NCBI GenBank assembly: GCA_963682055.1
Contig: OY821743.1
Location: forward strand, 15,969,566 to 16,033,565
Length of the DNA: 64,000 nt
Origin: Primula veris
Lineage: Eukaryota > Streptophyta > Magnoliopsida > Ericales > Primulaceae
Direction of reading: 5' to 3'
Made by a program: the position numbers and the translations under genes. Every line of letters begins with the position of its first letter. Position 1 is the stretch's first letter. Shown in pieces: positions 1 to 10,744 of the stretch. The notes beneath the pieces are model-generated. The model worked only from the letters and a program-made list of their open reading frames with translations. It was not told where the DNA came from and ran no database searches.

Positions 1-690
1 GAACCGAACAAACATCTGTTTATATTCAGTTCATGAACTAAAACTCTTGTTCATATTCGGTTCATGTTCACTTAAATACGAACAAACATTTGACGAACAT
101 GAACCGAACATTTGACGAGTCAAACACGAGCTCTTTGTGAACATCTAATTTCTTTCAAAATATTTAATAATTGAAAAAAAAAATCTTTTTAAAATTTCTT
201 TTAATTTTATCATATATTACTATATTGTTAACTAAGATAAACTAGTTCACATATAACTTTAAGTTTATATATTATATAAATTTTTTTTACATACGTATAA
301 TTAATTTAACGAGTTAAACATTTAACAATAACATCGGTGACTGTATTTATAGCATGATGATATAAATTACCATAATAAGTTCGAAATAATACAAACATGT
401 CATTTATATTACAACATAAATAAATTTATTAATTGTGTAGTGATATTAGTTTTTGTTACATAAATAATAGATTTTTTTATTTTATTTTATCAAACTTTAT
501 ATATAGTTACACGAACACGACTTATACGAACCGAACAGAGGCATTTTCATGTTCATGTTCAGTTCACTTAATAGAACACTATATTATTGTTCATTATCGT
601 TTTCATTTATAAATGAACGAACATGAACCGAGCATTAGCCGAATCGAACACGAATGATTTCACGAACAGTTCATCTCATTTACAGCCATA
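1..690. repeat. GAAC/GTTC-rich repeat pair around an AT-rich core
   Basis: Positions 1-150 and 500-690 are dense in GAACATGAACCGAACA and its complement, on either side of an AT-rich core with no coding signal. The arrangement looks like the subterminal regions of a non-autonomous DNA element cut by the window edge. No terminal inverted repeat or target duplication can be fixed, so the class is open. Confidence 0.4.
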
Positions 691-790
691 CTAATGGGTT
701 TGGGGATCATTTTTGCTGCCTTGATTTTTCGGCAGAAAAAATGTGAAATTTTATGTGTTTTATTTTTGTTTTAATGTTTTGAAATTAAAC

Positions 791-1110
791 GATTAACACT
801 ACCGTGAATCTAGTGCATTATTATTTAGGGTGTATCATATACTAAAAACATAACACCTATTAATGAACCAAAAAAAATATATAGCCTAAAATTAATTTAA
901 AATTAAAACTAAAAAATACTATTGGTTGGCACACACTAAATAATAATACATTTTGGAATGAACACTGAATGATTAACGCTATCGTGAATCTAATCCACTA
1001 TTATTTTGGGTGTGTCACATACTAAAAACCTAACCCAAAAATATCTATCCTAAAATTAATTCAAAATTAAAATTAAAAAAATACTAAAAACATAACACAT
1101 GTTATGAATA
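791..1110. repeat. 180-bp tandem duplication of a dispersed repeat
   Basis: A segment starting GATTAACACTACCGTGAATC at 791 recurs at 971 as GATTAACGCTATCGTGAATC, giving a unit of about 180 bp. A related copy in the opposite orientation lies at about 31921-32035. No coding potential is seen, and the origin of this dispersed family is unknown to me. Confidence 0.5.
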
Positions 1111-1456
1111 AATGAAACTATGTGAAACTATAACCGATAAAAATTCGACTATCAATGGAATAAATAGAAAACTCTATTCAATCATATAATTCTAACATTC
1201 GAATTATGTAATTAATTTTATTTTTTAAAAAAACAATTTTTGTGACGAGTTCAATAATAGTTAAAGTTATATTTAATTTCGAGATAATTAATGTTAAGCG
1301 TATTCAACTTTCAGCTCATTTCGATTTACTATACTCAACTATCAATTTTTTGATTTAGTATACTGTATTAATTTTCCGTCCAAATTGAAGGGCAAAATGG
1401 TCTTTTTAGCTACTAAAAAAAAAAAAAAAACTAAATTAACTAAAACAAAGAAAACA

Positions 1457-1526
1457 GCAGCCCATAGGACTCGAACCCAGATCTCCCAGTCAAAGTGGAA
1501 GGCTTTTAACCACTTGGTCACCAATA
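1457..1526 (-). other. tRNA-like sequence in the left foldback arm
   Basis: Read on the minus strand this holds an A-box-like TGACCAAGTGGTTAA and, about 40 bp on, a perfect B-box GGTTCGAGTCC (1467-1477). The order and spacing are those of an RNA polymerase III internal promoter. It does not close into a full cloverleaf, so I do not call it a tRNA gene. Confidence 0.5.
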
Positions 1527-2410
1527 CTTTTATTATAATAACAACGTTAAATATATATATACTCTATCTGTGTATAGATGTGTATATATACACTTTGGGA
1601 CTGATTTCGTAAATTTTAGAAAATTCAAATTTTATTTTTGTTTCATTTTAGTCCTTACATTTTCAAAAAAATAGTTTAAAATTACAATAAAATAAAAAAA
1701 AACACAAAAAAATTATAAAAATCATAAAAAAATATAAAAAATAACAAAAATAACAAAAAATTATAAAAAAAATTAAAAAAAAATTAAAAAATGAAAAATA
1801 TAAAAAATCACAAAAAATATAAAAAATCACAAAAAATCACAAAAAATAAAAAAAAACACACAAAAATTATAAAAATCATAAAAAAATATAAAAAATCACA
1901 AAAAATATAAAAATCACAAAATTTTTTTTGTGATTTTTTGTGATTTTTTATATTTTTTTATGATTTTTATAATTTTTTTGTGATTTTTTGTGATTTTTTA
2001 TATTTTTTGTGATTTTTTGTGATTTTTTATATTTTTTTATGATTTTTATAATTTTTGTGTGTTTTTTTTTTATTTTTTGTGATTTTTTGTGATTTTTTAT
2101 ATTTTTTGTGATTTTTTGTGATTTTTTATTTTTTTATTTTTATAATTTTTTTATAATTTTTTTTATAATTTTTTGTTTTTTTTGTTATTTTTTATATTTT
2201 TTTATGATTTTTATAATTTTTTTGTGTTTTTTTTTTATTTTGTTGTAATTTTAAACTATTTTTTTTGAAAATGTAAGGACCAAAATGAAACAAAAATAAA
2301 ATTTGAATTTTCTAACATTTAGGAAATCAGTCCCAAAGTGTATATATACACATCTATACACAGATAGATTATATATATATATATAACGCTATTATTCTAA
2401 TAGAAATATT

Positions 2411-2477
2411 GGTGGCCAAGTGGTTAAAAGCCTTTCAATTTGACTGGTAGGTCTGGGTTCGAGTCCCATGGGCTGCA
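2411..2477 (+). other. tRNA-like sequence in the right foldback arm
   Basis: This is the mirror copy of the tRNA-like stretch in the left arm, with A-box TGGCCAAGTGG (2414-2424) and B-box GGTTCGAGTCC (2456-2466). Both copies point outward from the centre of the element. The origin could be a captured tRNA or a SINE head. Confidence 0.5.
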
Positions 2478-2725
2478 ATTTTCTTTGTTTTAGTTAATTT
2501 AGTTTTTTTTTTTTTATTAGTAGGTAAAAAGACCATTTTGCCCTTCAATTTGGACGGAAAACGTTAGCTGACGTCACTATTTAACGGTTAATTTGGACGG
2601 AATATACTAAATCGAAAGTTTTCATTTAGTACAGTATACTAAATCAAAAAATTGATAGTTGAGTATAGTAAATCGAAATGAGCTGAAAGTTGAATACGCT
2701 TAACATTAATTATCTCTTTAATTTC

Positions 2726-3085
2726 AAATAGACCCATCATCTTGGAGAGTATCAAGTGTGTTAGTTCAAATTACGGATCTTCTACCTCGTATTCTCTACT
2801 ACTTCCGTGTCCCCTTACCTATTTAACCAAAAATATTTTTAAAAAATAATACGATTACAATTAGACATGTATATATATATTCTAACTGCACAAGTTATTT
2901 TGAAATAAATGTAAAAATTAGTGTAAAATAAACTGTAAATCTGAAAAAAAATCATATATAACAATATCATGAACAAATGTTATGAAATATGCATATAAAT
3001 GTGTAAAAAGTTGTAAAAATTTAAATTTAATCGAAAAAAACCTAGGAGACAAGTAAGGTGGAGAGAATAAGGGGACTTGAAGATG
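2726..3085. other. AT-rich spacer, nothing recognised
   Basis: About 360 bp between the foldback and the small hAT element. No reading frame, repeat boundary or RNA signature was found. Confidence 0.5.
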
Positions 3086-3093
3086 GTAGAAAC

Positions 3094-3451
3094 TAGGGCC
3101 GGGCGAAAACCTGAGAAAACCGAAGCGAACCGATAACCGAACCGAACCGAAAAAGACCGAAACCGAAAACCCGAAACTTTTTCTGGTCGGTTTCGGTTAA
3201 CAATAAAACCGTATCGAAAAAAACCGAAAAACTAAAAAAGCCCGAAAATAACTGAAAATAAAACCGAAAAATAACCGAAAAGACCGAAAAAAACCCGAAG
3301 AAAAACCGAAAGACCGAAACCGGACCGAAACAAACCGGTTCGGTTCGGTCCATAAAATAAAAAGATCGAAAACCGAAAAAAAACAAACCGAAAAATCTGC
3401 TCGATTTTGGTTTTGCCAAAAACCGAATCGAACCGGACGGGATCCAACCCT
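3094..3451. mobile_element. Small hAT-type element with a CCGAAA-repeat body
   Basis: The element is 358 bp, starts TAGGGCCGGGC, ends CCAACCCT, and lies between perfect 8-bp direct repeats GTAGAAAC (3086-3093 and 3452-3459). The 8-bp duplication and AGGG-type ends fit the hAT superfamily. Almost the whole interior is a degenerate CCGAAA/AACCGAA array, so any reading frame here is low-complexity. It is non-autonomous. Confidence 0.7.
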
Positions 3452-3459
3452 GTAGAAAC

Positions 3460-4304
3460 CTTTAAATTTAAAACCTAACTTATTATCATTGTTTTCATTA
3501 TCATTTTACTCTTTGAAGATAGTAGAAACCTAACTTAGATGACAAGATAACACCAATTACTTGAAACAAGCCATTCTCTAGTGAATAATGAATATCGCAT
3601 CTTATATATACATATATGGTTCACGACTTAATTATTTATGGTCTATGCTTTTTTTTATGAGAAATGAAAAGTTTGTTTAGTACGTGTTGTCGCTTCTTCT
3701 TTTTTTAACAACAGGACGGGACACCAACATCTCATCTAGTGATGTATATAATGATTGTGTGAGATTTATCTACATGATGCTTACTAAAGATATGCACTGC
3801 GTGATTCATTTAATAAAATGTCTACTTATAAAAAAAAAAAATGCACTACATGATCTTAAAATTCAATTCGAAATATATATTCAAATAACGTAACAACTAT
3901 AATATAAGTATGCATTTGTCCATAAAACATGAGTGTGTGTTAGAAAATCATGTGTGCTATGCTATTAATTAAAAATTACATGTTGTATGATTTCTTCTTT
4001 TGAGGATGTGAAATTTATTTTGAACGGTACAGTGGCTTACATGAAAATTTCACTTTAAATAAATAATGGAGTCACAAGTTTTTGTTAATTAGTTTTAAAA
4101 GAAGTACTCATCATATTAATTAAAGATTGTTTACTTTTAAAAATATATATATATAGAGAGAGAGAGAGTTGTTTATTGTATATATATTTTTTGGACATTA
4201 TTAATATGTTATTTATATTTTAAAAAAAACATGTAATATAAATATAACAATTTATTCTTTTTAATTAAGAATTAGATAAAGATTTTCAAAGAAAACTCAA
4301 GTAA
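3460..4304. other. AT-rich intergenic DNA
   Basis: No gene is supported. A short AT then GA dinucleotide run lies at about 4142-4168. Short frames here have no recognisable similarity. Confidence 0.5.
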
Positions 4305-4560
4305 TCGGCAACAAGGCATCAGCTAGAAGACATGCTTATTAACTACAAAATCTAATATCGTTGTTGAACACGAGCTCTTCGGCAACAATTTATTTAAAAC
4401 ATTGCTTAAAATCTATCTAACAGTAACAAAAGCATGCATGTTGCAGAAAGATCATTTTTCAACAATGAACCCTAATTGCGTTGCCAAAAGTGTACAATAC
4501 GGCAACAAAATAAAACTATGTTGCAATAATTTGTTACTAAATATGTATTTTCTTGTAGTG
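4305..4560. mobile_element. CACTA-type element, one end only
   Basis: The right end reads TATTTTCTTGTAGTG, the complement of the CACTACAAGAAAA terminus common to plant CACTA elements. Inward lie repeated CGGCAACAA/GTTGCC motifs that resemble subterminal repeats. The partner end is not found on the left, so this is a truncated copy. It abuts gypsy reverse-transcriptase sequence directly, which suggests insertion there followed by deletion. Confidence 0.55.
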
Positions 4561-5738
4561 TGATATCCTAAGTATGCATCGAGTAAACTCATCATTTCGG
4601 ACCCAGAGGTGGAATCCACTAGCTAGTCGATTTTTGGGAGGACGAAGGGATCTTTCGGACAGGGCTTGTTGAGGTCAGTGTAGTTGACGCAGACCCTCCA
4701 TTTCCCGTTCTTTTTCTTCACCACCATGGTGTTGGCCAACCATTCGGGGTACATTACCTCATGAATTACCCCTGCCGTAAGGAGCCTCTCAACTTCAGCG
4801 TTGACGGCCTCTGCATGCTGAGAGGTTGGTCGTCTTCCTCTCTGCGTGATCAGATTTGCATCCGGTCTAACTATGACATGCCATCTCCGTGTCCAGGCCC
4901 GGCATCTCGATGGGTGTCCATGTGAAGTTATCCAAGTTAGCCAGGAGGAGGGCCTCGATCTTCTCGGCTTCCTCTTTGCAAAGATTGCTTTCGAAGAGGT
5001 CTCCCCCTAGTATTTGCACTTTTCTTTGATCCTCTATTACTTTGTCTTTGGGTTCGAGGTCCGACCTCTCTTCGATATTCTCACAAAGGTCTTCCCATGG
5101 ATTGCGTTCTTCTGAGGGCGTCGGGAGGTTCCTTCCAGCTTCTACTGCCGCGATGATTGCATTTCGAGTGGGAGGAGGTCTTTCATGAATTGTTTCAATT
5201 CCCCCCTGCCATGGTATTTTTACTTTTGGTGGTAGGTTGAGGCGACCCCTCTAACGGAGTGCAACCATGACCTCTCAAGGAGGACTCCGAAGGCCGACGG
5301 GATATTCATGACATAAAAGGTAATGGTCGTCGTAACCCTTCATGTGGCGAGTGGGAGTTTGATCGATTCGAGAGGAAACGCGGGGATAGAGTTGAAGTCA
5401 TAGGGTGGTTCCTTAACTGATTCGAAATCCTCCGTAGTGTACCCGAGACATAGGAAGGAGCCTTGATACATAATGTTGATCACATTTCCCTGGTCAGTCC
5501 ACACGGGTCCGACATTCAGTGAGTCTATTGATGCTTCGATACACAACGGAAGGTTATGCGGAGTGGGGAAGCCTATCAGATCTTTGGGACCGAAACTTGG
5601 CAGGTTTTTGGTTTCATCCGTGTTTCCTTCCGTTGCACCGGTTTTGCTGCGTCGTTGTTTCTTTGCTGGTCCATCCTTGCGTGTGCTTGCTTCTTTGGGT
5701 GGGTTACTACCTATTTGACTTGGTGTCTTTCCGGTCAT
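4561..5738 (-). pseudogene. Ty3/gypsy pol remnant (protease-like to early reverse transcriptase)
   Basis: Read on the minus strand, 5738-5340 has the layout of a retroelement aspartic protease region, but the usual D-T/S-G active site is replaced by T-D-Q-G. It continues to about 5221 with a stretch matching the post-protease segment that precedes reverse transcriptase. At 4880-4562 comes the start of a gypsy reverse transcriptase: YPEWLANTMVVKKKNG, VCVNYTDLNKPCPKDPF and LLDAY can be read. A TAG replaces the expected glutamine codon at 4623-4625. The frame is cut at 4561 by the CACTA end before the YxDD active site. RNase H and integrase are absent. This is a dead fragment of a plant non-chromovirus gypsy type. 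Confidence 0.75.
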
Positions 5739-5984
5739 ATGAGGAAAGATCAGTAGGTCGATGATTCACTTTATTTGAATCGGTTGTTCTCAACTTCTTT
5801 AGCAGAGCGAATCCAAGCTTTTAACTGTGGATCTTTTCCGCTGATTTCGCCATTCGATAGACCTTTAATTTTAGGTCTAGTGCGTGAACTCTACTCACAT
5901 TCTATGAGCAAATATGAGAGCTCATTTCTAGGGCTTGGCCCGGACTTCTTGGTAGCCCTTTATGACCTGCGCATAAATAGCTAA

Positions 5985-6720
5985 GATTAATGGAGACTTA
6001 GTGGTTTGACCACCATTTAACCTCATCCGCCTAACTGAGCAGTGAGAATGTTAAACCTCTTAGGGTTTTGCTAGTGAATGTAAATATCTATTCAATGCAA
6101 GTAGGGTTAGTAGTACCCGATAATTAAGTGTATGTCTGAGTTCGTATGAGTTCAGATGCTCTCCTTTTTAGATTATGAGCCCCTTATATAGGTGGTAGAG
6201 GCGATCTAGGGAGTATCTTTCATGATTGGTATAATCTTGTCAGTCATATCTTGTCTATATATTCGTGTATCCCTAATGTCATGCTGAGATATATTCTGCT
6301 ATATCTCCTTTATCTTTCCACCGACTTGGCTAGCTCGAATGGGCAACGCCGCCTCTCCTCGTAGGCAAGGGGAGCTCTCCTAAGAGACCATGTCTCTTTC
6401 GTTAGCCTTCAGAGGCGTTAATCTTATAATTTTATCCATTCGGATAGTCGAATATCCCTTGGCGAGGGTTTCTCGCCTATCTTTTAGTCATGCTGTCGAA
6501 TATACTTTCCTTTATTCTCAAGAAACGTATCTTTAAGGGTTTGACCCTATTCTTATGAGATATGTCTATATAGATTTGGTGTATTCTTTCATTCATGGAA
6601 TATCTGATTGATTATTTTAAATATATGAGTATGTTTTAGAGGATATCTCGTTGATAAGCTACTCGGCGAGGGAAGCGGGTTCAGGTCCTATCTGCTCCCC
6701 TCGATGGGGTCACTAAATGC
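5985..6720 (-). repeat. Probable LTR/leader of the minus-strand gypsy remnant
   Basis: This non-coding stretch is richer in GC than its surroundings and lies upstream of the gypsy pol remnant in its reading direction. On the minus strand it has a TATA box, CTATATAAGGGG (near 6184-6191), in the setting of an LTR promoter. No second LTR, primer-binding site or target duplication was found. Gag, expected between here and protease, is missing. Confidence 0.35.
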
Positions 6721-7618
6721 TCATTAACTCCGTCTTCATTACTAGGTTTCAGCATGTATTACAATAGCTGGAAGGTCCTAACCCTAATTTTTAACCTCCA
6801 ACACAAAGTTATGGTTCACTCTTTATATTTGTCACTCAATATAAAAACTAATGAAAAAAAAAATGAGGCGTGCTCTACAAATAATCCATACAATGTTGTT
6901 CACAAGTCATTTCTCAAGGAACTTTTACATAGAGACAAACCCCGTCTCCGCACTCGATCCTTCATAAATCTTGTGGATCTAACCCTTAAAGAACATCCAA
7001 GGTTTAGCATAATTTTAACTTACTGATAGTGACCGTATTTTGATGTTAATTGACTTGATAGATTCATACAAGTGAAATATTTGAGAAATCAAATAGTTAC
7101 GCTAGATTGGTATTTTGGGAAAGTTATATTAATACAACCTGATAAAACTGCAATATAGAGGTTGAACACAAAACTTATGTTTGTTTCTATCATCACAGAG
7201 AGAATTTGGTTTAACTGTTATGCTTTTGCCTTGTAGAGGGGTTTGATGTTTATGCTACTTTTGTATCTTTACTGTTTGTAAGATGGTCTAACGAATGTTT
7301 ATGCTATCTTGTGAATCAATATTTACGCCACTTTGTCATGTCTAATGTTCATATATGTCGTGGGTTAATGTTTATGCGCGCCAAACAAAAACTGAGTTTC
7401 TGAAGCAAATTATGACAACAGCACAATTTTTCTGCAAGTTTTATTTGAATCTATTTTCGACACTTTTTCAAACAATCACATTTTTTTGTGAATTAAAGAT
7501 GCAATTCTTTCCTTAAATAGCTAAACTGACACTGTTTCAAGTTAGAATCAAAAAAATTTCGTAGCATTGTTTCCAACCTCATGATTACTCGACTTCAAAT
7601 GTTAATTAAAACATACAT
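6721..7618. other. Intergenic DNA, nothing recognised
   Basis: A 90-codon frame at 6754-7026 has no recognisable domain and uses an AT-rich composition like its surroundings, so I do not call it a gene. The rest shows no repeat boundary. Confidence 0.4.
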
Positions 7619-8324
7619 GTAACAACTATTTTGACGAGGGAATATTTGTATTCCCCCCTTTCTGAGGTACGCATGTCGGCGAGATTCACACCAATGAAGC
7701 GAGATGATGGTGAGGCAAGATACTCGCATGCCAAATGGACGGGATGTGTACCTCGGAGTGAGCAAGACATCCGCCTCAGATATGGTAGTCGAAGGCGGAC
7801 CGGTCGACGGGATGTGTAACCCGGATGGGTATGACGTGGCGTACGGAACCCTAGTTAAATGGGTGCCAAAGCTTGACGCAGTTCCCGCCTAAACCCCGTG
7901 TGGCGCGCTAACCCCGCCAGTGAGAGGAGAACACGTGACCCTGACACCACCTGCGGTCCGAGCCTAGTTCTCCACCGTCCGTTTAAGAGTGACCCCTGAA
8001 AGAGATGTTGGTTTTTTCTCACCAAAAAAGAGAAACAATATTAAAGACTAGAGAACACTTCTCTCTAGAAATCCGACATAGATCAAGCAAATACTTGTAA
8101 ACCACAATCCCTGATAGATAGCAGAATAGTAACTTTAGTTATATTTCTGATACCAAACAATTGTAACTTGCAACCATCTCCATATTAATAAAAGAGCTCA
8201 CTTCTGCTACATTATCTTGTCTTTATCTTCGGAATTACATTTATATATATACTTATCGTGAGCTTGTGTGTTTTCTTGACTATTAAATTAACAAGTCGAG
8301 TGTAATGAAAAATTATGCTCCCCA
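7619..8324 (+). repeat. Gypsy 5' LTR
   Basis: The right edge is set by the primer-binding site and by a matching 61-bp copy at 19631-19691, both ending ...CCA. The left edge (TGTAACAAC) is less certain. The first half is GC-rich, and AATAAA lies at about 8188, a possible polyadenylation signal. A short hairpin GGGAATA/TATTCCC sits near the start. Confidence 0.55.
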
Positions 8325-8326
8325 AA

Positions 8327-8344
8327 TGGCAGTGTCTGTGGGAA
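8327..8344 (+). other. Gypsy primer-binding site
   Basis: TGGCAGTGTCTGTGGGAA closely resembles TGGCGCCGTCTGTGGGAA, the primer-binding site common in plant Tat/Ogre-type gypsy elements. It lies 2 bp after the LTR end, as expected. Confidence 0.65.
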
Positions 8345-8471
8345 ACCACTAGTCGGAATCATTCAAGCTGCCAGCTCACTCTTTCCTGCAAATTCTGAGG
8401 TAGGACCACCTAAAAATCCCCAAACACACCTTTCAAACTCAAAAAACTCTCCACCGACCCACCTACCAAGA

Positions 8472-8876
8472 ATGATAGAACCTCTACTCACCGAAATCAA
8501 CTCTGCCCCGGTAGGTGAAACCACTGACCAAACCCGTCCCCAACGAATCTAAAGAGTCATGTCCTTTGAACATACTCCAGACCAAGGCGGGGTCACGGGT
8601 AATCATGTCCCCGCACCCAACAAGATGCTCGATGCTCCAAAAACCCATGATGACCTCCAACGTAAGATGTTGGACCTACACGAAAAAGAGCTCCAAACCA
8701 TAGCCGCCTAAAAAGCCCTCCTCGCTGCGATGCTTAATCCCTAGCTGACACGAAGCTCGGTGAACGCTCCCCCTCATCCCGAAAGATCCCAAGTGGCGGA
8801 GTCCCGTGCTAGGAATGATCGCCATGCACCTCCTCGCAATGAAAGACAAAAAACTCCACCTACTCGTGAAGGGACG

Positions 8877-8911
<35 letters not shown>

Positions 8912-9241
8912 AGCCGTCTCAACCAAGAAGGGAACCACCCCGATCCCTAAACCGAGAACCAACCCCGTACCAATATCATCCACCACAAGTTTACCGTGAC
9001 CAGCGTGTAAAAGAAGATGTCTGACGTATCGACGCTGCTACCATGGCTACGTCTTTCACTGCTGAGATCGTATATAGCAGTACACCCTTGAATTTCACAA
9101 CGTCATCTTTCAAATCTACAATGCTGACACTGACCCATAATCTCACCTCCGACACTACATGTACCAAATGAGTCACTGGACCCATCTAGACCGGTTCATG
9201 TGGAAATCCTTCCTCGCCAGCCTCGGCAAGTTAGTCGGCAA
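8472..9241 (+). pseudogene. Gypsy gag, first part, disrupted
   Basis: A gag reading can be followed from ATG 8472 with in-frame stops at 8550-8552 (TAA), 8709-8711 (TAA) and 8742-8744 (TAG). The frame then changes across a 31-base poly-C run (8880-8910) and changes again before the conserved region, where YNADTDP, HYMYQMS and LGKLVGKC can be read close to 9241. The text stops at the copia target site and resumes in phase at 18798. Gag would form the particle core of the retroelement, but this copy cannot make it. Confidence 0.6.
8880..8910 (+). repeat. 31-base poly-C run in gypsy gag
   Basis: An uninterrupted run of C in a proline-coding part of gag. The gag frame differs on the two sides, so its length matters for translation. 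Runs like this are prone to slippage and to sequencing or assembly error. Confidence 0.9.
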
Positions 9242-9554
9242 GTGTTTGTTGGAAAAATAGGAAAACATGTAGTTTAAACATGTTTTTCCAAAGTGGTCAG
9301 GGACCAACTTTGAGTCAATTTTTAATGCGACTCCTCAGTTTTTCTGAGGCCATACTCTATGCGTTTGAGTAGCTCGTGCGACGAGCTTCGCAACGGTATA
9401 TCGCATGACCTATTCGGAGGAATGGTGTGAATGATAATTGGACTCGAATGTTAGTACTCGAAAAAGGGAAAAACCGAAATCTGGAAAGTGGAGTAGAGAG
9501 TGAGAATAAACCATGAGGGTTATCCCACATTGGAAAAACAAGGTTGTTTTTTAC

Positions 9555-9563
9555 TCTATATAT
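9555..9563 (+). promoter_or_regulatory. Copia LTR TATA box
   Basis: CTATATATA, conserved in the 3' LTR at about 16250-16258. Transcription would start roughly 30 bp downstream. A second conserved candidate, TATAAA, lies at 9995-10000 (16623-16628 in the 3' LTR). Confidence 0.5.
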
Positions 9564-9780
9564 ACAAGTCCATCCCATGTAGTTGGTAAACTAATAAAGT
9601 CCGCATACCCATGAGTGGGTTAGTGTGTACCCCACACGCGCGCGCTTGCTCGGGTCTCGGGTCTCGGGACTCGGGTCACGGGCCGCGGGCCGCGGGATTT
9701 GGGGAATGTCTCGGGTCTTGGGTCTTGGGTCTCGGGTCTTGTGTCTTGTACTAAATCTGAAAAGAGACTTTTGCATATTT

Positions 9781-9968
9781 GCAAGAGCAGTCCCTAGAGT
9801 TCCAGAAGGTTTGAAACTCCAGCAGTAATTGGAGGCGGATTCTGGGGATGTAACTCCCAGAAGTAAATGACCACGCAAGAGCAGTCCCTAGAGTTTCAGA
9901 AGGTATGAAACTCCAGCAGTAATTGGAGGCGGATTCTGGGGATGTAACTCCCAGAAGTAAATGACCAC
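9781..9968 (+). repeat. 94-bp tandem duplication in the 5' LTR
   Basis: Units 9781-9874 and 9875-9968 differ at only a few positions. The 3' LTR has a single copy at about 16503-16596, so the duplication arose after insertion or was lost from the other LTR. Confidence 0.85.
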
Positions 9969-10744
9969 ATTTAATTCTGTGGTTTCAGAATCCTCTATAA
10001 AGAGGCAGCCATCCCCTCACATTCTAACACACATGAAATCAGTATCTTCTCTCTAACAATTCAAAGCTGCATATATTTTTTATTCATAGCACTTAGAAAC
10101 CAGAGAGAACCACCCACTAAAAGCTCGACTTAGACTCGTCGCCAGTTTCCGGCGAGTCTTCCGAGAGACGTTGTACCTTGGGATCGAAGCGCCAACGCAA
10201 CCAGAAACCTTAAGGTGGTTGGGCGAATATCGGTTAAGGGCATACTGTTAACAGTAGCCTCGTCCTTTTAATTTTACATTCTGTCCGTTTTATTTTTTCG
10301 CATTTAAATTCAGTTTTTACATTCTGTCCTTTCAATTCAGTATTTTAATTCAGTATTTAAATATTCTGTCCTTAGCTGTAGCTTTTATATTCTGTATTTA
10401 CTTTTCTGTAATTAGTTTAAAGTACTGTTTCTATTCTGTAATTTCATTTATGTATTTTAATTCTGTAATTAGATTAGTTTCTATTCAGTCCTGTAATTTA
10501 AATTCATAACAGAACAGTCCGGCTGTTAAGTCTATACTTTCCAGTCCGGCAGTTTCTTTTAATTGCAAATCAGTACATCAGATTATTAATTAATAATAAT
10601 CTGATTACGTTTGTTTCTATTTACAATTCAGTACCTACATGTTGTAATCAGTTTATTGTATTTCATTTGGAAATTAATAAAGATTGCACTGGTTTTATTT
10701 AATTATTGTTTAGTCTTTTATTCATTATTAATTGTTATTTCGTA

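Larger units (their letters stand above)
1281..2716. mobile_element. Mutator-like foldback element (non-autonomous MULE)
   Basis: The element is 1436 bp. It begins GAGATAATTAATGTTAAGCG and ends with the exact complement, and it is flanked by a perfect 9-bp direct repeat TTTAATTTC (1272-1280 and 2717-2725). A 9-bp duplication is typical of Mutator-like elements, and GAGATAATT is how the maize Mu terminus starts. The two arms are inverted copies almost to the centre near 1921. The right arm is longer because of an extra block at about 2571-2630 and extra AT-rich repeats. No transposase is present, so it would need to be mobilised in trans. A transcript would fold into a very long hairpin. Confidence 0.8.

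Noticed and set aside
1457..2477. The two A-box/B-box stretches as tRNA genes
   Set aside because: No acceptor stem pairing or complete cloverleaf; kept only as tRNA-like.
3093..3447. Minus-strand frames of 71-108 codons
   Set aside because: Translation of the CCGAAA low-complexity array; no protein signal.
6754..7026. 90-codon plus-strand frame
   Set aside because: No similarity, no codon bias, surrounded by decayed repeats.
7610..7620. Target duplication of the gypsy element
   Set aside because: Bases before 7619 and after 19691 do not match; the left LTR edge may be misplaced or the flank altered.
9625..9828. Frames across the TCGGGTC/CTTGGGT repeats in the copia LTRs
   Set aside because: Low-complexity LTR sequence; periodic because of 7-bp and 6-bp units.
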